Shown here one piece after another: positions 16,061-24,196 of a DNA stretch of 37,751 nt (position 1 is its first letter; the number at the start of each line of letters is the position of its first letter). The stretch comes from JAKAGE01 sp964416665. Its GTDB lineage: Bacteria; Patescibacteriota; Minisyncoccia; UBA6257; 2-01-FULL-56-20. The stretch spans positions 1-37,751 of the forward strand of contig CAYQFA010000002.1 in NCBI GenBank assembly GCA_964416665.1, read 5' to 3'. The notes beneath the pieces were generated by a model. It did no database searches and was not told the DNA's origin. It worked only from the letters and a program-made list of their open reading frames with translations. A program made the translations under genes and the position numbers.

Positions 16061-16664
16061 GCGCAATAAAAAAGGATTTACCCTCATCGAACTTCTCGTG
16101 GTCATCGCGATCATCGCCATTTTGGCGGTCGTGGTTGTCTTGACCTTGAATCCGGCTGAACTTTTGCGTCAGTCAAGGGATTCGAGCCGTATCTCCGATT
16201 TCGCAACATTGAAGAGCGCAATAACGCTCTATGTTGTCGATGCCACGTCTCCGAACCTCGCTTCATCCTCTCTTGGATACGCCGCGTGTTATCTGTCAAC
16301 GACGTTAAGCAATGGGACCACCACGCCGAACTGCGGCGTTTTCTCCACCACCCACCCGTCCGGGGATTCGAGCACTACGAGCGCACTTTATCGAAGCAAC
16401 AATTCCTTCGGTTGGTTGCCCGTCAATTTCTCGCAGTTGAGCTATGGAACGCCGCTCAGCGCGCTTCCCGTCGATCCCGTCAATAATGCCAATAACTATT
16501 ATGCCTATGCCGCGACAACGACCGGCGGATATTACTTTGAGCTGGATACGTTCATGGAAAGCAAAAAGTATAATGCGAGCGGCACCAATGACGTTGTTTC
16601 GACCGATGGCGGCGACAACAATAAGGCATACGAGATCGGGAATCAGCCGGGATTGAACCTCTAG
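16053..16664 (+). CDS. Type IV pilin-like protein
   Basis: The 203-residue product has a basic leader MTKRNKKG, prepilin peptidase cleavage expected between G8 and F9, then FTLIE and a hydrophobic helix of about 20 residues with E at +5. The globular part is rich in Ser, Thr and Asn. It shares N-terminal motifs (LNPAELLRQSRDSSRISD) and a C-terminal TDGG-type tail with the pilins at 27420 and 20754. Its start overlaps the Cache-domain gene by 8 bp. Repeat beta-2 begins about 10 bp after its stop. Confidence 0.9.
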   Translation: MTKRNKKGFTLIELLVVIAIIAILAVVVVLTLNPAELLRQSRDSSRISDFATLKSAITLYVVDATSPNLASSSLGYAACYLSTTLSNGTTTPNCGVFSTTHPSGDSSTTSALYRSNNSFGWLPVNFSQLSYGTPLSALPVDPVNNANNYYAYAATTTGGYYFELDTFMESKKYNASGTNDVVSTDGGDNNKAYEIGNQPGLNL

Positions 16665-16675
16665 TTTTGGAGTCG

Positions 16676-16775
16676 CCCGCGGCTCAAATGCTCGCCGCCG
16701 CTCGCATTTGGTCTGGGCACCGCCTCGCCAATTTTCTCTGCTGAGAAAATTGTCTCCGGCGTTCGACTCCCTCTT
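16676..16775. repeat. Element beta-2 beside tRNA-Leu (CAA)
   Basis: A core near-identical to beta-1, with outer stem GGAGTCG/CGACTCC. Its right flank contains a 13-nt inverted copy (GAGGGAGTCGAAC antisense) of the T-arm of the adjacent tRNA-Leu. As at beta-1, the order is beta core, palindrome, tRNA 3' end. Confidence 0.85.
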
Positions 16776-16784
16776 TGGAACAAG

Positions 16785-16822
16785 CAACTAAAAGAAGCGC
16801 CTTAAGGCGCTTCTTTTAGTTG
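16785..16822. repeat. Perfect 38-bp palindrome at tRNA-Leu 3' end
   Basis: Two 19-bp halves are perfect reverse complements with no unpaired core (CAACTAAAAGAAGCGCCTT and its complement). It abuts the CCA of tRNA-Leu and has the A-rich/GC-rich/T-rich layout of a bidirectional terminator. Confidence 0.85.
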
Positions 16823-16908
16823 TGGTGCCCGAGGAGGGAGTCGAACCCTCATGACCTTGCGATCGATGGATTTTGAGTCCATTGCGTCTGCCATTCCGCC
16901 ACCCGGGC
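16823..16908 (-). tRNA. tRNA-Leu (CAA)
   Basis: Read leftward: acceptor GCCCGGG/CTCGGGC, anticodon arm TGGA-CTCAAAA-TCCA with anticodon CAA, long variable arm, T-arm GAGGG-TTCGACT-CCCTC, discriminator A and an encoded CCA (16823-16825). Confidence 0.95.
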
Positions 16909-16942
16909 ATGCGTCTTCCGATGAACCTTCGCCGCAGCACAA

Positions 16943-16971
16943 TTGATAATAGTCATTTATAAAGGTAAAAT
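16943..16971 (+). promoter_or_regulatory. parAB promoter
   Basis: TTGATA (16943-16948) and TAAAAT (16966-16971) are spaced by 17 bp. The ATG lies 9 nt further, so the transcript is leaderless or nearly so. No parS-like palindrome was seen nearby. Confidence 0.65.
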
Positions 16972-16980
16972 CAAGGTAAC

Positions 16981-17808
16981 ATGGCGCGCGTAATAGCGAT
17001 CTGCAATCAAAAAGGAGGCGTCGGAAAGACCACCACGGCCGTAAACTTGGGAGCGTACCTTGCCGCCGCCGGGCGGCGCGTGCTGCTCATCGATTTCGAT
17101 CCGCAGGCGAACGCGAGTTCCGCGCTCGGTCATATCGCCCAACTGAATGGTGCGAGCATATATCACGGCATCCTCGACCAGATCGCGCCGGAGGAGCTTA
17201 TCAAGCCGAGCGTCATCTATAATTATCATTATGTTCCCTCCGCGCCGCATCTTGCGGGCGCGCTCGTCGAGCTGGTCACCGCGCCGGAGCGCGAATACTT
17301 TTTGCGCAAGTTCGTGAATCGAGTGCGGCACAGCTACGACTATATTTTGATCGATCTTCCGCCGAGCTTGAGCCTTCTCACCGTGAACGGGATGGTGGCT
17401 GCAGACGAGATCCTGATCCCGGTGCAGACGGAGTATTATAGTTTGGAGGGGCTCGGACAGCTGCTTGAGACGGTGAACCTGATCCGCGAAAACCTGGCGC
17501 ATCCGATCCGCGTCACCGGAGCCGTGATCACCATGTACGACAAGCGTGAGCATCTGAGCCGGGAGGTTTCGAAGAATATCCGTCGCCATTTCCCGCACCA
17601 CGTGTTCGAGGTCGAGATCCCGCGCGCGGTCGCGCTCGCGGAGGCGCCGAGTTTTTCCAAGCCGATCATCCTCTATCGCCCGGATTCGCCGGGCGCACAG
17701 GCGTACGAGCGGCTTGCGCGCGAAGTGATCGCCCAGGAATTCATGACGGACGGGGAACCCGCCGCCGCGCCGGTCGCTAGCGAAAATTTCGGAAATTTTA
17801 ATATTTAA
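16981..17808 (+). CDS. parA: ParA/Soj-type chromosome partitioning ATPase
   Basis: Deviant Walker ATPase that binds DNA non-specifically when ATP-bound and moves ParB-parS complexes. The 275-residue protein has KGGVGKTTTAVNLGAYLA (11-28) with the signature lysine, switch motif LIDFDPQANAS (35-45) and IDLPPSLSLL near 121-130. These are chromosomal Soj features, with no N-terminal repressor domain. It precedes parB by 3 bp in the usual order. The promoter directly upstream implies a leaderless mRNA. Confidence 0.95.
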   Translation: MARVIAICNQKGGVGKTTTAVNLGAYLAAAGRRVLLIDFDPQANASSALGHIAQLNGASIYHGILDQIAPEELIKPSVIYNYHYVPSAPHLAGALVELVTAPEREYFLRKFVNRVRHSYDYILIDLPPSLSLLTVNGMVAADEILIPVQTEYYSLEGLGQLLETVNLIRENLAHPIRVTGAVITMYDKREHLSREVSKNIRRHFPHHVFEVEIPRAVALAEAPSFSKPIILYRPDSPGAQAYERLAREVIAQEFMTDGEPAAAPVASENFGNFNI

Positions 17809-17811
17809 AAT

Positions 17812-18918
17812 ATGTTAGGCAAAGGGCTTGAATCATTGATACCGAAAAATAACAGTCAGGGCCAGGACTCGGACCGTGGTTCAGCGTCGCCGCAAATCCA
17901 GCCCGGTCAGCAGCAGCCGTTCCGCACGCAACCGCTCGCGCAGCCCCACCCGAGTTTCGTCCCGCCCGCGAAGCTGCCGGAACAACCGCAGGAGCAAAGG
18001 CCAGTGGAACCGCCCGCGCGGCCACAACCGCAACCGCAGACCCAGCCGGTGAAAAAGGATGACTTTGCGCAGGAGTCGATCTTCCATATTGAGATCGAAA
18101 AGATAACGCCGAATCCCGACCAGCCGCGCCGACATTTTGACCAGGACGCACTGCGCGAACTTGCGAGCTCTATCCGTGAATTCGGTTTTCTCCAGCCGCT
18201 TGTGGTTTCGAAAGTCGAGAAGGAAACGCCGACCGGCATCGCGGTCGAGTACCAGATCATTGCCGGCGAGCGGCGGTTCATGGCGGCGAAGTTGCTCGGC
18301 CTGCCGCGCGTTCCCGCGGTCGTTCGCAATATCAATCTTGAACGCGAAAAACTGGAGCTGGGGGTCATCGAGAACATTCAACGCGAGAATTTGAACCCGA
18401 TCGAAATGGCGCGTGCGTTCCAGCGGCTGCAGGAGGAATTTCGCATGACGCAGCGCGAGATCGCGGCGAAGCTCGGCAAGAGCCGCGAAGTGGTGGCGAA
18501 CAGCGTGCGTCTCCTCGACCTTCCGGAATATATCCAGCGTGCGGTGGAGGAGGGCGGCCTTTCCGAAAGCAACGCCCGCCTGTTGATCGCGATCGAGGAT
18601 CCTGCAGCGCAAAAAGCGTTGCTCGAGGATATCGTTCAGAACAAACTGACGACGCGGGATGTAAAGGAGCGCGTCCAGCGCGCTACTTTTGGCGCCGGTG
18701 GAGCAGGAGCGCCCAGCGGACATCGCCGCGGTCGTCCGCCACTGCAGGAGGTTCACCTTGCGCCGGAAGTGAAGACGATGCAGGAAGAACTGAGCACATC
18801 GCTTGGGGCGCCGGTGGAGATCAGCAAGAACGCGAACAATGGCAAGATCACCATCACGTTCTTTTCAGAGGAAGAGCTGGAAAATATTTTGAGAAAGCTC
18901 GGGAAGGATCAAGGATGA
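17812..18918 (+). CDS. parB: ParB/Spo0J-type chromosome partitioning protein
   Basis: CTP-dependent DNA clamp loaded at parS. The 368-residue protein starts MLGKGLESLIPKN, then has a long Pro/Gln-rich linker (about 18-80) that is unusual in length. The ParB N-domain follows (ITPNPDQPRRHFDQDALREL, about 100-119; GERRFMAAKLLGLP near 153-166, the CTP-binding GERR box). The helix-turn-helix is MTQREIAAKLGKSREVVANS (about 213-232), and the C-terminal dimerisation region ends the protein. Its last codon and stop lie inside the left arm of palindrome delta-1, which also contains the stop of the convergent rel gene. Confidence 0.95.
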   Translation: MLGKGLESLIPKNNSQGQDSDRGSASPQIQPGQQQPFRTQPLAQPHPSFVPPAKLPEQPQEQRPVEPPARPQPQPQTQPVKKDDFAQESIFHIEIEKITPNPDQPRRHFDQDALRELASSIREFGFLQPLVVSKVEKETPTGIAVEYQIIAGERRFMAAKLLGLPRVPAVVRNINLEREKLELGVIENIQRENLNPIEMARAFQRLQEEFRMTQREIAAKLGKSREVVANSVRLLDLPEYIQRAVEEGGLSESNARLLIAIEDPAAQKALLEDIVQNKLTTRDVKERVQRATFGAGGAGAPSGHRRGRPPLQEVHLAPEVKTMQEELSTSLGAPVEISKNANNGKITITFFSEEELENILRKLGKDQG

Positions 18919-19035
18919 TTTAGTAATAAAACAGGAGATAGAGTAAAAGCCCTTTTGAGACCTGCTGTGCGGACACAACGGTCTCAAAAGGGCTTTTACT
19001 CTATCTCCTTCCCTGTTTTATTACTAAATCATCCT
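18912..19035. repeat. Palindromic element delta-1 between parB and rel
   Basis: Arms 18912-18962 and 18980-19035 are complementary over 51 bp apart from a 5-nt insertion in the right arm. The core TGCTGTGCGGACACAAC (18963-18979) folds as TGTG-CGGA-CACA and belongs to the delta family. The arms include the stop codons of both convergent genes, read in different frames. Confidence 0.9.
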
Positions 19036-20745
19036 ATAGCTGATCTCTTTTACGCCTTGCACTTCGCGTATCTTTTCCATGATTTTTTCGATCTTTTCCT
19101 TATCATTGGATGGTATCTCTATCTTGTTCAGATTGAGGCGACCATCTTTTATGGTCTCGGTATGAAAACTGAGGATGCGGATATGCGATCGCGCGATGAT
19201 GATCGAGATGTCTTTGATGAGCCCGACGCGGCTCTCCGCGGTGATCTTGAACTCGGCATGAGTGGGGATCTTGAGGGAACTCGCGAACGATTTTTTCTTA
19301 CGGAGCGCGAGGCGGATATGGTCCTGGGCGATCGTCGTCTTCGCAAACCGGAGCCAATCTTCCGACGGCCGTTTGCCTTTCTGGGTGATGATTTCCACGA
19401 CATCGCCGGACTTCAACTGGCGGTCGAGCGGCGCAATGACGCCGTTCACTTTCGATCCCGTAGCTGAGTTGCCGATTTCGGAATGGACGTGATAGGCAAA
19501 ATCGATCGGCGTGGATCCGACAGGAAGGTCGATCACGTCACCGTGCGGCGTCACCGCGAAGATCCGGTCCTGGAAGAAATTGATCTTCATCGCCTGAATG
19601 AATTCTTTGGGGTCGTTCAGATTCCCCGAAAATCGTTCCTGCCAGTTCTTCAGCTGCTGCACCCACGCAAGTTCCTGCGCAAGCTTCTTCCCGGAAGGGC
19701 CCGCCCCCCCGCTGTTCTTTTTTTCTTTATATAGCCAGTGAGCAGCGATACCGTATTCGTTCTCATCGTGCATTTCCTGCGTCCTGATCTGGATCTCCAC
19801 CTGTTTGCCTTCGGGGCCGATCACGGTGGTGTGCAGGCTGCGGTACGCGTTCGGTTTCGGCATCGCGATATAGTCTTTGATGCGGCGCGGAAGCGGCGGC
19901 CACGCCTCGTGGATCACGCCGAGCGCGGCATAGCATTCGGGCAGGGTCGCCACGATGATGCGCATGGCGACGAGATCGTGGATGCGCTCGATGTCCATGT
20001 CGCGCGTCAACAATTTTTTGTACAAACTGCTGTAACGCTTCGCACGGATCTCGATGTCGATCGGTTTGATGTCGTGCTCCTCAAGCAGTTTTTTGACCAA
20101 CGGTTTCACTTTCTCGAGATATTTTGACCGTTCCGCATATCGCTCCTTTGTGGCCGAAAGGACCCATTCGTATTCGCGCGGGTGGAGATAGGGGAATGCG
20201 AGATCCTGGAGTTCGCCGCTCACGTTGTGCATACCGAGCCGGTACGCGAGCGATGCGTAGATCTCGTCGGTCTCGAGCGCGATGCGTTTTTGTTTTGCGA
20301 GCGGCAGTGCTTTGAGCGTCTGCATGTTGTGCATCCGGTCGGCGAGCTTGATGAACACGACGCGAAGGTCCTGGCTGAGAGCCAACACCATCTTCCGCAA
20401 ATTTTCCGCCTTATCCTGTTCCGCCCCCTGCCCTTCGCCGCCGCGGTATTTTATGCGTCCGAGCTTGGTGACGCCGTCAACAAGGGACGCCACTTCATCT
20501 CCGAACTCTTTTTTGATCGTTTCGAGCGGCACGCCGGTATCCTCAACGGTGTCGTGCAAAAGCCCTGCGGCGACCGTCGCGTCATCCAGGTTCCAGGAGT
20601 GTAAGATCTCCGCCGCCGCGAGGGGATGGTGAAAGTAGGGCTCGCCGGTCTTTCTCTTCTGTCCCGTATGCGCTTTCTCCGCGAACGCGTATGCCCGCCC
20701 GATCAGGCTTCCCGGCTCTTTTTTTGCGATCTCTTTAATGGTCAT
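19024..20745 (-). CDS. Bifunctional (p)ppGpp synthetase/hydrolase, Rel/SpoT type
   Basis: Controls the alarmone of the stringent response. The 573-residue protein has an HD hydrolase domain (HHP near 39-41, LLHDTVEDT 62-70), the synthetase domain (IHDLVAMRIIV, DYIAMPKPNAYRSLHTTV, EIQIRTQEMHDENEYGIAAHW), a TGS domain (RIFAVTPHGDVIDLPVGSTP) and a C-terminal ACT domain (about 495-573). Hydrolase residues look intact, so both activities are likely. It is shorter than E. coli SpoT because the helical linker before ACT is compact. A TATAAT overlaps the ATG itself and so cannot serve this start. The last codons lie inside palindrome delta-1. Confidence 0.93.
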   Translation of the reverse strand: MTIKEIAKKEPGSLIGRAYAFAEKAHTGQKRKTGEPYFHHPLAAAEILHSWNLDDATVAAGLLHDTVEDTGVPLETIKKEFGDEVASLVDGVTKLGRIKYRGGEGQGAEQDKAENLRKMVLALSQDLRVVFIKLADRMHNMQTLKALPLAKQKRIALETDEIYASLAYRLGMHNVSGELQDLAFPYLHPREYEWVLSATKERYAERSKYLEKVKPLVKKLLEEHDIKPIDIEIRAKRYSSLYKKLLTRDMDIERIHDLVAMRIIVATLPECYAALGVIHEAWPPLPRRIKDYIAMPKPNAYRSLHTTVIGPEGKQVEIQIRTQEMHDENEYGIAAHWLYKEKKNSGGAGPSGKKLAQELAWVQQLKNWQERFSGNLNDPKEFIQAMKINFFQDRIFAVTPHGDVIDLPVGSTPIDFAYHVHSEIGNSATGSKVNGVIAPLDRQLKSGDVVEIITQKGKRPSEDWLRFAKTTIAQDHIRLALRKKKSFASSLKIPTHAEFKITAESRVGLIKDISIIIARSHIRILSFHTETIKDGRLNLNKIEIPSNDKEKIEKIMEKIREVQGVKEISYRMI

Positions 20746-20753
20746 TATATTTG

Positions 20754-21845
20754 TTAGTTTGGGCCATTAAGAAGAAGCGATCCTTTAACAACTGAAATGT
20801 CGGTGAAATAGCTCGTGCCAGACGGACCATTGCCAGGGGATGGACCTCCACACCATGCGACAGAAACCCAAAAACGCAAGGTTGTGTTGGACCCACTGTT
20901 GGTAGAAATACTTTGGTATGTCCAATTGGTGGTGCCAGTTATCCCGGTAGTGCTCACCCAGTTACCCCAGGACGTGTTGGCAATGCCAATATATGCGGTT
21001 CCCACTTCGTTTACTGTTTTCACCCATGCGCCAATGGAGTAGGTGGTATTTTGCTGGACCGGGAGGTCTTGGAGGTAATAATTATTGCAATAACTATTGC
21101 TACCTTGAGTGATCAGCGAATATTTTGACCAGTGAGTGGGGGTTGAGACCAGACCATTAACCCCCCCTGAATAGTTGCCCCATCCGGTCATGTCGCCTGT
21201 CGAGAAAATAGGGTTTACCAGTTGCTCGGCCGATGGAGTGAGAGTAAGCGATGTTCCTTTTTCATATTCGTATGGGCTGCTCCCGCCATCCGTTGAAACG
21301 AGATCGGAAGATCCTCCAAGTCTGTCCTTTGAAGCTTCCATCATCGAGGTAAGCTCGTATTGTATGCCATCCGTCGTATAGGTGTAGTAGAGATTGGTTG
21401 ATGTGGTGTTTGTCGGGTCCTTGGGAAGTTTGGAAATGATTGACCCTGCGACATATGAGCTGAAATTGATTGGTATCCATCCGGTGCCATTGGTCTTCGT
21501 GTAAGTAGATGACGCGGCGCATTGATAGGTGTATCCCGTTGGTGCCGCAGGAAGACCGAGTCCTTGGCATTGGTCGCCGACAGTGGAAGTCGCGGCTGGA
21601 TCTGGGATGGAAATATAGATAACCGAGGATGTCCCCATAAACAGTGTGTTCGGGTTATCCATAGCGTTCTGGTAGTAAAGCGATATCGCTTTGTTGAGTG
21701 TCCCTATATCGCTTACGCGATCGGCGTCGCGCGCCTGGCGGAGCCACTCGGGCGGATTGAGCGTGAGGACGACGACAACGGCAAGGATCGCGACGAGAGC
21801 GACAACGACGAGAAGTTCAACGAGGGTGAAGCCTTTGGATGACAT
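20754..21845 (-). CDS. Type IV pilin-like protein with C-terminal lectin-like domain
   Basis: The 363-residue product begins MSSKG-FTLVELL, a prepilin cleavage site (after G5) and pilin helix, then a pilin-like region to about residue 215 ending in the VSTDGG tail motif seen in the other two pilins. An extra module of about 145 residues follows, rich in Trp, Asn, Ser and Thr: NPIFSTGDMTGWGNYSGG, YSIGAWVKTVNEV, a late Cys and YFTDISVVKG. This recalls carbohydrate-binding (CBM4/9-like) jelly-roll domains, so it may be a tip adhesin. The substrate is unknown. It starts just outside palindrome alpha-2, whose left arm overlaps its -10 box. Confidence 0.8.
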   Translation of the reverse strand: MSSKGFTLVELLVVVALVAILAVVVVLTLNPPEWLRQARDADRVSDIGTLNKAISLYYQNAMDNPNTLFMGTSSVIYISIPDPAATSTVGDQCQGLGLPAAPTGYTYQCAASSTYTKTNGTGWIPINFSSYVAGSIISKLPKDPTNTTSTNLYYTYTTDGIQYELTSMMEASKDRLGGSSDLVSTDGGSSPYEYEKGTSLTLTPSAEQLVNPIFSTGDMTGWGNYSGGVNGLVSTPTHWSKYSLITQGSNSYCNNYYLQDLPVQQNTTYSIGAWVKTVNEVGTAYIGIANTSWGNWVSTTGITGTTNWTYQSISTNSGSNTTLRFWVSVAWCGGPSPGNGPSGTSYFTDISVVKGSLLLNGPN

Positions 21846-21853
21846 ATAAGGAT

Positions 21854-21859
21854 ATTATA
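21854..21859 (-). promoter_or_regulatory. Candidate -10 box of the lectin-like pilin gene
   Basis: TATAAT on the minus strand lies 8 nt before the ATG at 21845 and overlaps the outer end of palindrome alpha-2. Confidence 0.5.
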
Positions 21860-21995
21860 GCAAGAAATAGCAGTGTAGGGCTTGTATTTTGGAGGTCGCG
21901 TCGTTTTCTACTGAAAACGCGCTACGCCTCGGCGCCTTCGCGCCTCCGGCATACCTCCAAAATACAAGCCCTACACTGCTATTTCTTGCTATGAA
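21857..21995. repeat. Palindromic element alpha-2 (39-bp perfect arms, 58-nt core)
   Basis: Arms 21857-21895 and 21954-21992 are perfect complements. The core 21896-21953 is near-identical to alpha-1. The right arm contains the last codons and stop of topA; the left arm touches the pilin promoter. It lies between two leftward genes. Confidence 0.9.
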
Positions 21996-24180
21996 CCTTC
22001 TTGGGCTTCGGAGGATTTTCTCTCCAGTGTTTGAGCGCGGCCTGCAATTCTTCTTCCGATTCAGGTTTTTTATTCATCACAAAAGTGCAGTCGGGATAGC
22101 GCGTGCAGGCATAGAACGGCTTGCCGCGCCCGCGGGATTTCTTCTCTACGATATCGCCGGTCAGGCAATTCGGGCATTTGAATCCCGTTTTGTTCCAGAT
22201 CTTCATGATCCCTTTGCACTTTGGATAATCCGTGCAGCCAAGGAAAAAACCGAACCGTCCGCGCGTCACCTTCATCGGCTTGCCGCAGATCGGGCATCGC
22301 TCGTCCTTTGTCTTTTCCTCGAGCGCCTTGATCTGCGCCGCTTCTTCCGGCATCGGCAACGTGACCTTCACTCCCGGCTCGGGGCAGGCAAGGAACTTTC
22401 CCATGCGTCCGAACTTGATGATCATCGGCTTGCCGCAGTGCGGGCACGGCGTGGTCGAGATCTCCACCTGTTTTTCCACGCTTGCCTCCTTTTCCGCAAG
22501 ATTCTTTTTGAACGGGCCATAGAATTCACGGCATACTTCCGTCCACTTCATTTTGCCTTCGGCGATCTCGTCGAATTCCTCCTCGATGCGCGAAGTGAAT
22601 TTGATGTCCACGATCTCGGGGAAATTTTCCACGAGCAGATCGTTCACTAAAATCCCGATCTCCGTGGGCTGGTATTTTTTCTCCGCTTTCTCGACATAGC
22701 CGCGTTCCTGGATCGTCGAGAGCGTCGGTGCGTACGTGGATGGCCGTCCCACACCCTCCGCCTCAAGCGCCTTCACAAGCGTGGCGTCGGTGTAGCGCGC
22801 CGGCGGTTCGGTGAAGTGCTGGAGCGGCTTGAGCTCCTCAAGTGAAAGCGCCATCTCCTTTTCGAGCTTTGGAAGGCCGCCTTCGATCTCGCCCTCCGCG
22901 TCATCATCCTTTCCTTCGGTGTAAACGCGGATGAACCCGTCAAAGACGACGGTTTGTCCGTTCGCGCGGAAGATCTCTTTGCGTGGAGTGTTCGCCTCGA
23001 TGTCTATGGAGGTTTGCTCAAGCGTCGCTTCCTTCATCTGCGATGCGATCGTGCGCTTCCAGATAAGGTCATAGAGCCGGCTCTCGCCGCGGTCTTTGAG
23101 CCCGATCACCGCACCGGACACCGCCTCGAGGTTGGCGGGGCGGATGGCCTCATGCGCTTCCTGCGCGCCCTTGCTCCTGTTCGCGTAGTAGCGAGGCGAG
23201 GCGAGCTGGTATTCCTTTCCGAATTCTTTTCCGATGACCTGTTGCGCGGTGGCGAGCGCCGAGGCGGCGAGGTTCACGCTGTCAGTCCTCATATAAGTGA
23301 TATGGCCGTTCTCGTAGAGATGTTGCGCAATGACCATCGTCTGCTTTGCGCTGAACCCGAGCTTGCGCGCCGCTTCCTGTTGGAGCGTGGACGTGGTGAA
23401 CGGCGGCGCCGGGCTTCTGCGTACTTCTTTGACCGCAATGTCGGCAATGCGATAATTCGCGCCTTTTAATCCCTCTATAATATCCTTCGCGCCGCCATCG
23501 TTCTTTATCCCCATTTTGCCGACCGCTTTCCCATTTATGGAGTTCAAAACGGCAGGGAAGGCCGACTTTCCTTTCGGCGGCAGGAACAACGCTTCGATGG
23601 TCCAATATTCCTCTTTATTGAAAGCCTGAATAAGTCGCTCGCGTTCCACGACGAGCCGCACTGCCACGCTTTGTACACGTCCGGCCGAGAGGCCGTAACG
23701 GATCTTCCGCCATAAGAATGGCGAGAGCTCATAGCCCACGAGCCGGTCGAGGACGCGTCGCGCCTGTTGGGCGTCAACAAGATTGATATCGATCGCGCGC
23801 GGATGTTCGAGCGCTTCCATGATGGCGTTCTTTGTGATCTCGTGGAACGCGATGCGCTCGTATGGTTTCGCCGTCTTTTTACCGTCGAGATCCAGCGCCT
23901 TCACCAGGTGCCATGCGATCGCTTCTCCTTCGCGGTCTTCATCAGTAGCGAGAATGATCTTGTCCGCTTTTTTTGCGAGCGCCCGCAAATTGGCCACGAC
24001 CGGCTCGGCTTTCTTTGGGATCATATAGCTGGGCTCGAAATCATGCGCAACATCAATGCCGATCTTGCTTTTAGGAAGGTCGCGAATGTGGCCATACGAC
24101 GATTCGACGGCGAACCCTTTGCCGACGAATTTGCTGATGGTCTTTGCTTTGGTGGGTGACTCGACGATGATGAGATCCAT
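21979..24180 (-). CDS. topA: DNA topoisomerase I
   Basis: Relaxes negative supercoils. The 733-residue protein has the Toprim domain (IIVESPTKAKTI at 4-15, ATDEDREGEAIAW 78-90), SAGRVQSVAVRLV (165-177) and the active-site tyrosine Y296 in HITYMRTDS. Three C-terminal zinc-finger-like units follow. The first (CPHCGKPM...LACPEPG) lacks its fourth cysteine and probably binds no zinc; the second and third are CxxC...CxxxxxxC types. ATG at 24180 opens with the family N-terminus MDLIIVESPTKAKT. It lies 16 bp after dprA, a common pairing. Its 3' end is inside palindrome alpha-2. Confidence 0.95.
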   Translation of the reverse strand: MDLIIVESPTKAKTISKFVGKGFAVESSYGHIRDLPKSKIGIDVAHDFEPSYMIPKKAEPVVANLRALAKKADKIILATDEDREGEAIAWHLVKALDLDGKKTAKPYERIAFHEITKNAIMEALEHPRAIDINLVDAQQARRVLDRLVGYELSPFLWRKIRYGLSAGRVQSVAVRLVVERERLIQAFNKEEYWTIEALFLPPKGKSAFPAVLNSINGKAVGKMGIKNDGGAKDIIEGLKGANYRIADIAVKEVRRSPAPPFTTSTLQQEAARKLGFSAKQTMVIAQHLYENGHITYMRTDSVNLAASALATAQQVIGKEFGKEYQLASPRYYANRSKGAQEAHEAIRPANLEAVSGAVIGLKDRGESRLYDLIWKRTIASQMKEATLEQTSIDIEANTPRKEIFRANGQTVVFDGFIRVYTEGKDDDAEGEIEGGLPKLEKEMALSLEELKPLQHFTEPPARYTDATLVKALEAEGVGRPSTYAPTLSTIQERGYVEKAEKKYQPTEIGILVNDLLVENFPEIVDIKFTSRIEEEFDEIAEGKMKWTEVCREFYGPFKKNLAEKEASVEKQVEISTTPCPHCGKPMIIKFGRMGKFLACPEPGVKVTLPMPEEAAQIKALEEKTKDERCPICGKPMKVTRGRFGFFLGCTDYPKCKGIMKIWNKTGFKCPNCLTGDIVEKKSRGRGKPFYACTRYPDCTFVMNKKPESEEELQAALKHWRENPPKPKKVHSKK

Positions 24181-24196
24181 GGCGAAAGTGAATTGT

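Noticed and set aside
16909..18920. parS site near parAB
   Set aside because: No palindrome resembling the consensus parS was found by eye; it may be elsewhere or diverged.
20744..20749. TATAAT as promoter of the rel gene
   Set aside because: It overlaps the start codon ATG, so a transcript from it would lack that start.
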